From contig JACZQQ010000036.1 of assembly GCA_022545645.1 (NCBI GenBank), positions 1 through 16,211 of the forward strand: a stretch of DNA of 16,211 bases, given 5' to 3'. The position numbers were made by a program, and so were the translations under genes. The notes beneath the pieces were generated by a model. It had not been told where the DNA came from. It was given only the letters and a program-made list of their open reading frames with translations, and ran no database searches. The DNA comes from Acidobacteriota bacterium. GTDB lineage: Bacteria; Acidobacteriota; UBA6911; RPQK01; JADFOI01. This document shows, piece by piece, positions 5,102-12,616 of this stretch. The stretch's first letter is position 1; each line of letters begins with the position of its first letter.

Positions 5102-5805
5102 AACAAGCCGCTGACAAAAGAAAATATTACACCAACAAGGAGAGTTAAAAAAGAGCCCATCTCATTGCTCGAAGACCCCAACAGCGGATAAAGACGAGAA
5201 ATCGTGGCCAAGGCGATCACCGGCGTCCCCAGCAAAAAGGAAAATCGGGCGGCGTCGGCCCTGTTCAACCCCAGCATCAAAATGACTGTGATGGTCACAC
5301 CAGAGCGACTGACCCCGGGGATCAGTGCCAGAGCCTGTGCCAGGCCTACCAACAGGCCATCACGAAGACGGATGCTCTCCAGGCCGCGCGATTGGGATCC
5401 CTGATGATCCGCCCACCCCAGGAGAAGCCCGAACAGGGGAAGAGTGATCACCGTAACTCCTGGGGTCCGCAGGTGATCTTCGATGAAGCCTTCGAACAGA
5501 CCTCCAACCAGAATAGCCGGCAGCGTACCCACCACGAGCGCGCCCAGGAGCCCGGATTGCGGGGCTACCGAAGGGTTCATCATAAATCTCAATAACTGTT
5601 TCCCAATCTCCTTCCACTGCTGGCGAAAATAGATCACCAGAGCCAACAATGTGCCCCCATGCACTAACACGTCGAAGGTCAGTCCCAGGGCCTCCCAACC
5701 CAACAGCCTGGGGAGCACGATGAGGTGAGCAGAGCTGCTGATGGGAAGAAATTCGGTAATCCCCTGGAGAATACCCAGAAAGAAAGCCTGCATGGAGTCA
5801 TTCAT
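4996..5805 (-). CDS. uppP: Undecaprenyl-diphosphatase
   Basis: A 269-residue integral membrane protein of the BacA/UppP family. It removes a phosphate from undecaprenyl diphosphate so that the lipid carrier can be reused for peptidoglycan and other envelope polymers, and its loss makes cells bacitracin-sensitive. The catalytic motifs are present: Q14-x3-E18 followed by FLPISSSAHL (the first position is Gln where E. coli has Glu, allowed in the family) and PGVSRSG at 163-169 with R167. Several hydrophobic helices are visible, and the C-terminus (YLPFVVYRLLLAAFIFALLVL) is typical and complete. ATG at 5805 is preferred; an in-frame ATG four codons later is possible. No strong ribosome-binding site is seen. 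It diverges from guaA across 120 bases and its last 106 bases overlap the next gene. Confidence 0.95.
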   Translation of the reverse strand: MNDSMQAFFLGILQGITEFLPISSSAHLIVLPRLLGWEALGLTFDVLVHGGTLLALVIYFRQQWKEIGKQLLRFMMNPSVAPQSGLLGALVVGTLPAILVGGLFEGFIEDHLRTPGVTVITLPLFGLLLGWADHQGSQSRGLESIRLRDGLLVGLAQALALIPGVSRSGVTITVILMLGLNRADAARFSFLLGTPVIALATISRLYPLLGSSSNEMGSFLTLLVGVIFSFVSGLLCIKYLLQFLQARTYLPFVVYRLLLAAFIFALLVL

Positions 5806-5851
5806 CGCAGCTAATGCTCGAGTTTCGCGAACGAGGAGTCAGAATTTGCCA

Positions 5852-5860
5852 TGCTATACT
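5852..5860 (+). promoter_or_regulatory. Extended -10 promoter of guaA
   Basis: TGCTATACT is an extended -10 element (TG, one base, then TATACT at 5855-5860). No good -35 box is found at the usual distance, as is common for extended -10 promoters. Initiation near 5867 would exclude the ATG at 5851 as a start for guaA and leave a 59-base leader that contains the hairpin at 5870-5916. Confidence 0.5.
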
Positions 5861-5869
5861 TCAAATTTG

Positions 5870-5916
5870 AGGTTCCAAGGTTCAGTCGAATTTCCCTTAC
5901 TGGGAACTTGGAACCT
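5870..5916 (+). promoter_or_regulatory. Hairpin in the guaA leader
   Basis: AGGTTCCAAG (5870-5879) pairs perfectly with CTTGGAACCT (5907-5916). Three more pairs (TTC with GAA) follow after one bulged G, giving 13 pairs around a 20-base loop. It ends nine bases before the guaA ATG, where a ribosome-binding site would be expected, so it could limit translation. It may also be a dispersed repeat; I see no second copy here. Confidence 0.5.
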
Positions 5917-5925
5917 GGTTTGGTT

Positions 5926-7461
5926 ATGACTCAAGAAACCGTCCTCATCCTTGACTTTGGAGCACAGTATACTCAGTTGATCGCCCGCTGCATTCGTGAG
6001 GCTGGAGTGTACTCGGAAATCCTGCCTTTTAACACCTCGTGGAAGGAAATCGAAGCCCGTCAGCCCAAGGGGATTGTGCTTTCGGGAGGCCCCGATTCGG
6101 TTTTCGCCGAAGGGGCTCCCCATCCCGAGAAGGAACTCTACGACTTTCAAGGCCCCCTCCTGGGAATCTGCTATGGAATGCAGCTCATGGCCCACCACTA
6201 CGGGGGAAAGGTAGCTCCTTCGCAGAATCGAGAATACGGCAAGGCCATGCTCCAGATCGTTGACGGGAGCCCTCTTTTTCAAGACTTGCCCAAGGAAACT
6301 GAGGTGTGGATGAGTCACGGAGACCGGATTGAAACTCTCCCCCCCGATTTTGTTGTCATCGGGCGAAGCGAGAATGCCCTTGCCGGCATGGCCCATGAAG
6401 GTCGGAAGATCTATGGTATTCAGTTTCATCCTGAAGTGGTTCACACTCCCTGCGGCAAACAGATCCTGGAAAACTTTCTCCTTGAGATTTGTAAGTGCCG
6501 CGCAGATTGGACGATGTCCTCCTTTGCGGAAAGTGCGGTCACCGAGATTTCCGCCCAAATCGGTCAGTCTCAAGCGGTTTGTGGCCTCTCAGGCGGGGTC
6601 GATTCTACGGTGGCGGCAACGCTGGTTGATCGCGCCATCGGTGATCGGCTCACCTGCATCTTTGTCGACAATGGATTACTCAGAAAGAATGAATTCGAGG
6701 AAGTACTCCAGGAACTTCAGGAGAAGCTCTCTTTGAATGTCGTGGGTGTCGACGCCGGCCGTGAATTTCTGGAACCTCTGGCCGGAGTCGAAGACCCTGA
6801 GGTGAAACGAAAAATTATTGGGGAACAGTTCATCCGCGTGTTCGAACGGGAGGCCAAGAAGTTGGGCGGGATTCAATTCCTTGTTCAAGGCACCCTCTAT
6901 CCGGATGTGATCGAATCAGTTTCCGTCCTAGGCCCCTCTGCTACCATCAAGAGCCATCACAATGTGGGGGGTCTTCCCGAGAAGATGAATCTCTCGCTGA
7001 TTGAGCCCTTGAAACATCTGTTCAAGGATGAGGTTCGACGCGTTGGCAAAGAGTTGGGGCTCCCGGAAAGTCTCATTCAGCGGCAGCCCTTCCCCGGGCC
7101 GGGTTTGTCTGTACGCATTGTCGGCGAGGTCACGGAAGCTCGTCTCTATACGTTGCGAGAGGCGGACAAGATCGTAGAACAGGAAATAAAAGGTGCAGAC
7201 CTCTATGCTAAGATTTGGCAGTCGTTCGCGGTTTTGCTCCCTGTGAAGAGTGTCGGTGTCATGGGGGATGAAAGAACCTATGAGGACGTGATTGCCATCC
7301 GTGCCGTATCTTCCGTGGATGGGATGACTGCCGACTGGGTTCCGTTGCCTCACGAACTGCTGGGGCGGATCTCTAACCGGATTGTGAATGAAGTCCGAGG
7401 GGTCAACCGAGTGGTTTACGATGTGAGTTCGAAGCCTCCCAGTACCATCGAATGGGAATGA
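5926..7461 (+). CDS. guaA: GMP synthase (glutamine-hydrolysing)
   Basis: A complete 511-residue enzyme that converts XMP, glutamine and ATP to GMP in the last step of guanine nucleotide synthesis. The N-terminal class I glutamine amidotransferase has its nucleophile C82 in GICYGMQL, and H168 and E170 in QFHPEVVHT. The ATP pyrophosphatase P-loop SGGVDST starts at S222. The C-terminal dimerisation domain (PFPGPGLSVRIVGEVT to KPPSTIEWE) is full length and ends in the invariant PPSTIEWE. The frame is open back to an ATG at 5851, but that would add 25 unrelated residues and start inside the -10 box, so MTQETVLILDFGAQY at 5926 is chosen. The ribosome-binding site is poor. The gene is followed by a long hairpin element. 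Confidence 0.97.
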   Translation: MTQETVLILDFGAQYTQLIARCIREAGVYSEILPFNTSWKEIEARQPKGIVLSGGPDSVFAEGAPHPEKELYDFQGPLLGICYGMQLMAHHYGGKVAPSQNREYGKAMLQIVDGSPLFQDLPKETEVWMSHGDRIETLPPDFVVIGRSENALAGMAHEGRKIYGIQFHPEVVHTPCGKQILENFLLEICKCRADWTMSSFAESAVTEISAQIGQSQAVCGLSGGVDSTVAATLVDRAIGDRLTCIFVDNGLLRKNEFEEVLQELQEKLSLNVVGVDAGREFLEPLAGVEDPEVKRKIIGEQFIRVFEREAKKLGGIQFLVQGTLYPDVIESVSVLGPSATIKSHHNVGGLPEKMNLSLIEPLKHLFKDEVRRVGKELGLPESLIQRQPFPGPGLSVRIVGEVTEARLYTLREADKIVEQEIKGADLYAKIWQSFAVLLPVKSVGVMGDERTYEDVIAIRAVSSVDGMTADWVPLPHELLGRISNRIVNEVRGVNRVVYDVSSKPPSTIEWE

Positions 7462-7468
7462 ACGGAGG

Positions 7469-7538
7469 GGGATGGGGAATTGAGGACTGTCCTAACAATT
7501 CTCCTAGAATTCGGGGACAGTCCTCAATTCCCCATCCC
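7469..7538. repeat. 70-base near-perfect hairpin element
   Basis: The left arm 7469-7492 (GGGATGGGGAATTGAG then GACTGTCC) is perfectly complementary to the right arm 7515-7538, 24 pairs. Within the loop, AATTCT (7497-7502) pairs with AGAATT (7506-7511) around a CCT triloop. Only four bases on the left and three on the right (7493-7496, 7512-7514) stay unpaired between the two stems. It begins eight bases after the guaA stop. It may end the guaA transcript or block exonucleases, but lacks a T-run. The GGACAGTC core recurs in the palindrome at 15678, suggesting a dispersed REP- or MITE-like family. Confidence 0.75.
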
Positions 7539-7587
7539 TCCCGTAGAGAATAGAGAATAGAAGGACAACCTCACGAAAGCACGACTG

Positions 7588-7665
7588 CACCAAAGCACGG
7601 GCGCGCAAGGCGCGCTTACACGAAGTCACCAGAGCACGGGCCAGCAAGGCGCCCCTGCACGAAAG
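7588..7665. repeat. Two 39-base tandem repeats before dnaE
   Basis: Units 7588-7626 and 7627-7665 align without gaps at 31 of 39 positions (starting CACCAAAGCACGGGC and CACCAGAGCACGGGC). The first contains the hairpin GCGCGC-AAG-GCGCGC (7601-7615). A partial extra unit (CACGAAAGCACGACTG, 7572-7587) precedes them. The array ends five bases before the dnaE ATG, so it occupies the place of the ribosome-binding site. The modules resemble those at 341-386 and 4246-4260. Confidence 0.75.
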
Positions 7666-7670
7666 CACTC

Positions 7671-10600
7671 ATGAGTAACTTCGTTCACCTGCACCTGCAT
7701 AGTCATTACAGTCTCCTGGACGGTGCCAATCAGCTCGAAGCCGTGGTACGTCGTGCTGCAGAGTTGAAGATGCCGGCCCTTGCCTTATCGGATCATGGCA
7801 ATCTCTTCGGAGCCGTTCAGTTTCATGACCTGGCTCTCAAATACGGCGTCAAGCCCATTATTGGCTGTGAAGTTTATGTTGCCAGGGAGGGGCGCAAATC
7901 GAAAAACGGTCGTTCCGACCAGAGCAACCATCTGGTGCTTTTGGCCAAAGATGCCACCGGTTATAGCAATCTGGTCAAGTTGGTCTCACTGGGCTATCTG
8001 GAAGGCTTCTATTATCGTCCTCGCATCGACCTGGAGCTTCTCCAGGAGCACAGCGAAGGATTGGTGGGACTTTCTGCCTGCCTGAAAGGAATCGTGGCCT
8101 GGAATCTACTCCAGGATCAGTACTCGGAGGCTCGCGAGGGGGCGGGAAGACTGGCCGAAATCTTGGGGCCGGGTAACTTCTACCTGGAGTTACAGGATCA
8201 CGGATTGGAGGAGCAAAAGAAGGTCAATTCCCATGTGCTGAATCTGGCCCGTGAGCTGGATCTTCCTCTGGTTGCCACCAACGACTGCCACTATCTCACT
8301 CAAGAGGATTCTTTCGCCCACGATGTTCTGCTCTGTATCCAGACCGGCAAGACCATTCACGATGAAAACCGACTCCGCTACAGCACCAATGAGTTCTATT
8401 TCAAGAATGCCGAGGAGATGGACTCGATATTTGCTCATGTGCCCGAAGCTCTCTCCAATACCCTTGAGGTGGCCGAGAAATGCACCTTTGAACTCGGTGA
8501 ACCGGAGAATATCTTTCCCGAATTTCAAGTTCCTTCCGACCACACCCTGGATAGCTATTTTGGGAAAGTGGTCCAGGACGGATTCGACAGCCGGCTTGAA
8601 CGTCTCAAGGAAAAAGAGAATCTTGGGGAATTGCGCTACCCACTCTCTCAGTATGAGAAGCGCTTGTCGCAGGAAGTGGAAATCATCAAGAAGATGCAAT
8701 TTTCCGGCTATTTTCTGATCGTATGGGACTTCATTCGCTACGCTCGAGAAAATCAGATTCCGGTGGGTCCGGGCCGAGGATCGGTGGCCGGATCTTTGGT
8801 CTCCTACGCCATGAGAATCACCGATGTGGACCCCCTTCAATATGATCTTCTCTTCGAGCGTTTTCTCAATCCGGAACGGGTCACGCCTCCCGACATTGAC
8901 ATCGATTTTTGCATGTTGCGACGAGGGGAAGTGATCGACTATGTGACTTCCAAGTACGGCCGTGGAAACGTCAGCCAGATCATCACTTTTGGCACCATGG
9001 CAGCCCGAGGGGCTATTCGTGATGTGGGACGTGGGCTGGACATCCCCTATGCGGAAGTGGACAAAATCGCCCGCCTGATTCCCCAAACTCCCGACGCCAC
9101 ACTGGAAAAGGCGGTCCAGCGAGTCAAGGAGCTCAAAGAGGCTGCCCAAAGCGATTCCCCTTATGCCCAATTGATTCAGGTTGCCCAGCAACTGGAAGGG
9201 CTGGTCCGACACGCCTCAACCCACGCGGCTGGAGTGGTGATCGCCCCTCGGCCGCTGATCGAATTGATTCCTCTTTACAAGAGCGCCAAGGACGAGATCA
9301 CGACCCAGTATTCGATGACGGATCTGGAGCGTCTGGGTCTATTAAAGATGGATTTTCTGGCCCTGACCACCTTGACCGTCATCCATCAGACCGTGGCTCA
9401 AGTTAAAGATCAGGTCGGGGTGACCCTGGCTCTGGACAGGCTCGATCTTAATGAGCAGGAGACCTTCAAGCTCTTTTGTGAGGGAAAAACCACCGGTATC
9501 TTCCAGTTTGAATCTTCGGGCATGCGCGATATTTTGCGGCGCCTGCAACCCGACCGCTTTGAAGATCTCATCGCCTTGAACGCTCTGTACCGGCCGGGCC
9601 CCATTCAGGGAGGAATGATCGACGATTTCATCGGACGTCGCCAAGGGCAGGTAAACATTGAATACGAAGTAGCCGAGCTTGATGAGATTCTTAAGGAAAC
9701 CTATGGGGTGATCGTCTACCAGGAACAGGTGATGCAGATCGCCAGCAAGCTGGCAGGTTTCTCTCTTGGAGCAGCGGACCTGTTGCGGCGGGCCATGGGC
9801 AAGAAGAAAAAAACGGCCATGCAGGCCCAGAGAAAGCAATTTTTGAGCGGGTGCAAGGAAAGAGGCATTCCGGCCGGCAAAGCGGAACGGATCTTTAAGT
9901 TGATGGACAAATTTGCCGGCTACGGATTCAACAAGAGTCATTCCACCGCCTACGCCCTGCTGGCCTATCAGACGGCCTATCTGAAAACCCATTATCCGGT
10001 GCAGTTTATGGCGGCTTTGCTCACCAGTGAGATGTCCAACACGGACAAGATCGTCAAGCATCTGGCCGAATGCAAAGAAATGGGCATTCGCATTCTGCCT
10101 CCTGACATCAATGCCAGCCAGCTCGACTTTCTGGCCTCCGGAAAAGATATCAAGTTTGGTCTGGCCGCCATTCGAAACGTCGGAGAGTCGGCCATTCGTG
10201 CCATTTTGAAGTGCCGGCCTAAAGGTGATGACTTTACCAGCTTTTCTGAATTTTGTGAGAACGTGGATCTGCGGGTCGTGAACAGACGGGCTTTAGAGTC
10301 CTTGATCAAGGCCGGCTCCTTTGATTCCTTGGGATATCATCGCAAATCCCTCTTTGAATTTCTGGATCGTGCCATTGAGTCTGGACAGAAGGCTCAAAGA
10401 GATCGTCTCAGCGGTCAGAAAGGATTGTTTATGGCCCCAGAGATGACTTCGGCCGAAGGCCCAGTTTGGGATATCCCCGATGCCGGAGAATGGTCGGATC
10501 GCCAGAAGTGGACTTATGAAAAGGAGACTTTGGGCTATTACGTCACCGGCCATCCACTTCGAAACTACACCCGAGAGCTGGAGAAGTTTTCGAAGTTTTC

Positions 10601-11135
10601 CACCCTGGATATCACTGAGGAGATTTCGGGTCAGGAAGTTTCCGTGGGTGGAATGATCACCGGTCTTCGGCAGCTCCGTACCCGCAAGGGAGATTCGATG
10701 GCCGCCTTTGAACTCGAGGATCTTTCGGGCACCGTCCAGGTCCTGGTCTGGCCCAATGCCTACAAGCGGAACAGCCAGTTAATGGAAAACGATGTTCCGG
10801 TATTGGTTCGAGGACGCTGTGAGCTGGATGCCAAAGGGGAGATTCGCCTGCTCTGCTCGCAACTTTTCCACTTGGACACCCTTTGGGATACGGTGGTTCA
10901 GAAAGCGAGAATTCGAATCTCACTTCCCTCTCTGGATTCCGAGAAAGTTTCCCAGCTTCATGCGCTGGTGAGTCATCACCAGGGGACTTGCCCTCTGGAA
11001 TTTGAACTCCTCCAGTTTAAGGAATACCGTATTCGTGTCATTCCCCAGGAAGATCTTCTCATTAACCCCGTCCCCTCTTTTATCCAGGAAGTGGAAGAGC
11101 TTTTTGGCGAAAACTCCGTAGCCCTGTATACTTAG
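7671..11135 (+). CDS. dnaE: DNA polymerase III alpha subunit
   Basis: A full-length 1154-residue replicative polymerase of the DnaE1 type (E. coli has 1160). An N-terminal PHP domain (about 4-270) carries HLHLHSHYSLLDG, ALSDHGNLFG and TNDCHY; these His and Asp positions are kept, unlike E. coli, so the domain may still bind metal. The palm holds GPGRGS (366-371), the catalytic aspartates D408 and D410 in PDIDIDF, and D561 in KMDFLALTTLT. GYGFNKSHSTAYALLAYQTAYLKTHYP marks the region leading to the beta-clamp and helix-hairpin-helix part. An OB-fold follows near 985-1060 (VSVGGMITGLRQLRTRKGD) and then the tau-binding tail. The ATG at 7671 gives the standard N-terminus but has no clear ribosome-binding site because a repeat lies directly upstream. 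accA follows after 35 bases. Confidence 0.97.
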   Translation: MSNFVHLHLHSHYSLLDGANQLEAVVRRAAELKMPALALSDHGNLFGAVQFHDLALKYGVKPIIGCEVYVAREGRKSKNGRSDQSNHLVLLAKDATGYSNLVKLVSLGYLEGFYYRPRIDLELLQEHSEGLVGLSACLKGIVAWNLLQDQYSEAREGAGRLAEILGPGNFYLELQDHGLEEQKKVNSHVLNLARELDLPLVATNDCHYLTQEDSFAHDVLLCIQTGKTIHDENRLRYSTNEFYFKNAEEMDSIFAHVPEALSNTLEVAEKCTFELGEPENIFPEFQVPSDHTLDSYFGKVVQDGFDSRLERLKEKENLGELRYPLSQYEKRLSQEVEIIKKMQFSGYFLIVWDFIRYARENQIPVGPGRGSVAGSLVSYAMRITDVDPLQYDLLFERFLNPERVTPPDIDIDFCMLRRGEVIDYVTSKYGRGNVSQIITFGTMAARGAIRDVGRGLDIPYAEVDKIARLIPQTPDATLEKAVQRVKELKEAAQSDSPYAQLIQVAQQLEGLVRHASTHAAGVVIAPRPLIELIPLYKSAKDEITTQYSMTDLERLGLLKMDFLALTTLTVIHQTVAQVKDQVGVTLALDRLDLNEQETFKLFCEGKTTGIFQFESSGMRDILRRLQPDRFEDLIALNALYRPGPIQGGMIDDFIGRRQGQVNIEYEVAELDEILKETYGVIVYQEQVMQIASKLAGFSLGAADLLRRAMGKKKKTAMQAQRKQFLSGCKERGIPAGKAERIFKLMDKFAGYGFNKSHSTAYALLAYQTAYLKTHYPVQFMAALLTSEMSNTDKIVKHLAECKEMGIRILPPDINASQLDFLASGKDIKFGLAAIRNVGESAIRAILKCRPKGDDFTSFSEFCENVDLRVVNRRALESLIKAGSFDSLGYHRKSLFEFLDRAIESGQKAQRDRLSGQKGLFMAPEMTSAEGPVWDIPDAGEWSDRQKWTYEKETLGYYVTGHPLRNYTRELEKFSKFSTLDITEEISGQEVSVGGMITGLRQLRTRKGDSMAAFELEDLSGTVQVLVWPNAYKRNSQLMENDVPVLVRGRCELDAKGEIRLLCSQLFHLDTLWDTVVQKARIRISLPSLDSEKVSQLHALVSHHQGTCPLEFELLQFKEYRIRVIPQEDLLINPVPSFIQEVEELFGENSVALYT

Positions 11136-11170
11136 CCACTTAAGTTCGTGCTGGGAGCGAGGTTAAGCGC

Positions 11171-12094
11171 GTGAACACTAAAGTTAAAGAGTTAATTGAT
11201 CTCAAGGAACGCGTCGAGGAGCTTCCCAAAGAGGCCACGGCGGAAATTGCCACCCTCAAACATCTCATCGCTAAATTGGAAACCGATCCTGCAGGCAAAT
11301 TGACCGCTTGGGAAAATGTACAGCTTGCCCGCCACCAGGACCGGCCTTACACGCTCGACTTCATCTCCCGTCTCTTCACATCCTTCCGTCCCATTCAAGG
11401 TGACCGCAAATTTGGTGACGACCCGGCCCTGATTGGGGGGATGGCTCTGTTTGAGGGTCAACCGGTCATGGTGATTGGCCAGCAGAAGGGCCGCAACACC
11501 AAGGAACGTCTCTATCGCAACTATGGAATGGCCAAACCCGAAGGCTATCGCAAAGCCATTCGCCTGATGCGCCTGGCGGAAAAATTCAATCGTCCCATTT
11601 TCACTTTCGTGGATACACCGGGGGCCTATCCCGGTATCGGCGCTGAGGCGAGAGGTCAGGCTGAGGCCATTGCCCGCAATTTGCGAGCCATGTCACGGCT
11701 TCGAGTGCCCATTGTGGTGACTGTCCTGGGGGAAGGGGGCAGTGGTGGAGCCCTTGCTCTGAGTCTGGGAGATCGAATTTTGATGCTGGAGCACTCGATC
11801 TATTCTGTGATTTCTCCGGAAAGCTGCTCGGCCATTCTGTGGAAGGACCAAGACCACGCCAAGGAGGCGGCCGAGGCTCTACGCTTGACGGCAAAGGATA
11901 TGCTTTCCTTCAAGGTCATTGATGAGATCGTTCCGGAACCCCCGGAAGGTTCCCACACCGACTGGGATAAAGCGGCTTCCCTCCTCAAGCCGGTATTGCT
12001 GCGCAACTTGGAAGCAATACGCCATCAAAGTGTTGAGGAAAGGCTGACGGCACGATTTGAGAAATTCCGCCACATCGGGGAGCACCTCGAGTAG
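11171..12094 (+). CDS. accA: Acetyl-CoA carboxylase carboxyltransferase subunit alpha
   Basis: A 307-residue subunit (E. coli AccA has 319) that, with AccD, transfers the carboxyl group from biotin to acetyl-CoA to make malonyl-CoA, the first committed step of fatty acid synthesis. The N-terminal coiled region (1-40) is followed by the crotonase-like fold, with FVDTPGAYPG (146-155) and the oxyanion-forming GEGGSGGA (187-194), then SVISPESCSAILWKD. The start is GTG at 11171, supported by a GAGG-like site nine to twelve bases upstream and by family length. It follows dnaE by 35 bases and ends two bases before the next gene, so the three probably share a transcript. accD is not in the window. 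Confidence 0.96.
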   Translation: MNTKVKELIDLKERVEELPKEATAEIATLKHLIAKLETDPAGKLTAWENVQLARHQDRPYTLDFISRLFTSFRPIQGDRKFGDDPALIGGMALFEGQPVMVIGQQKGRNTKERLYRNYGMAKPEGYRKAIRLMRLAEKFNRPIFTFVDTPGAYPGIGAEARGQAEAIARNLRAMSRLRVPIVVTVLGEGGSGGALALSLGDRILMLEHSIYSVISPESCSAILWKDQDHAKEAAEALRLTAKDMLSFKVIDEIVPEPPEGSHTDWDKAASLLKPVLLRNLEAIRHQSVEERLTARFEKFRHIGEHLE

Positions 12095-12096
12095 CT

Positions 12097-12579
12097 GTGG
12101 CGGGTGGGCCCTCTTCTTCTTCGGACACTAAATTTCTCGCTGATATCATGCTGGGCAGCCTGGCCAGGTGGCTACGCATCCTTGGATACGACACCGCCTA
12201 TGATAATCGGATCGAAGATGATGAGATCATCGAGCGGTGCCGCCGAGAGGGCCGGATTGCTCTAACCCGGGATCGGCGGCTGACCCAGCGGTCCCGACTA
12301 CGTGGCTGCCTCCTGATCGAGCATGAGGAGTTGTTCGAGCAGATTCGGGAAGTGCTCAAAGCTATCGACCATGAGATTAGCCCGAACCGACTCCTGTCCC
12401 GCTGTCTCGAGTGCAATTCTCTTCTTGAGAGCGTGGACAAGGAAGCAATTCGGCTCCAGGTTCCCGCCTACGTCTTCAAGACCCACTCCCATTTCAAGAG
12501 ATGTCCGGGCTGCCAGCGGATCTACTGGGGTGGCACTCACCGCCGGAATATTTACCAGCGCTTGAAGACCCGTCTATAA
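12097..12579 (+). CDS. Mut7-C RNase-domain protein (PIN-like) with zinc ribbon
   Basis: A 160-residue protein of the Mut7-C family, predicted PIN-fold ribonucleases. The hallmark KFLADIMLGSLARWLRILGYDT covers residues 12-33, with the acidic D16, and IALTRDR at 54-60 with D59, both expected at the metal-dependent active site. The C-terminal half has two Cys pairs, C103-x2-C106 and C136-x2-C139, that probably hold a zinc ion. The start is a GTG two bases after the accA stop, adding a Ser-rich stretch of about ten residues before the domain. Translational coupling to accA is likely. The RNA target is unknown. The end of this gene overlaps the -10 box of the hisS promoter. Confidence 0.82.
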   Translation: MAGGPSSSSDTKFLADIMLGSLARWLRILGYDTAYDNRIEDDEIIERCRREGRIALTRDRRLTQRSRLRGCLLIEHEELFEQIREVLKAIDHEISPNRLLSRCLECNSLLESVDKEAIRLQVPAYVFKTHSHFKRCPGCQRIYWGGTHRRNIYQRLKTRL

Positions 12580-12580
12580 T
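12552..12580 (+). promoter_or_regulatory. Promoter of hisS-aspS with consensus -10
   Basis: TTACCA (12552-12557) and a perfect TATAAT (12575-12580) are 17 bases apart. The -10 box overlaps the stop codon of the Mut7-C gene (12577-12579). Transcription would start near 12587, inside the hairpin at 12585-12600, giving hisS a leader of about 30 bases. Confidence 0.55.
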
Positions 12581-12584
12581 GATC

Positions 12585-12600
12585 CCCTTATTGATAAGGG
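12585..12600 (+). promoter_or_regulatory. Short hairpin at the 5' end of the hisS leader
   Basis: CCCTTA (12585-12590) and TAAGGG (12595-12600) pair perfectly around a TTGA loop. It sits at or next to the predicted start of the hisS transcript, where such stems can protect mRNA from decay. The AAGGG in its right arm is also the nearest purine-rich stretch to a ribosome-binding site, though it is 16 bases from the ATG. Confidence 0.45.
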
Positions 12601-12616
12601 CGTCGAAAAGTATCCC

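Noticed and set aside
5854..6573. 239-codon ORF antisense to guaA
   Set aside because: It covers the guaA amidotransferase domain and contains no recognisable domain.
7572..7665. CRISPR array
   Set aside because: Only about two and a half degenerate, directly adjoining units without unique spacers, and no cas genes.
8190..9212. 340-codon ORF antisense to dnaE
   Set aside because: Long, but wholly within the conserved dnaE frame including the catalytic PDIDIDF region; no protein family is recognisable.
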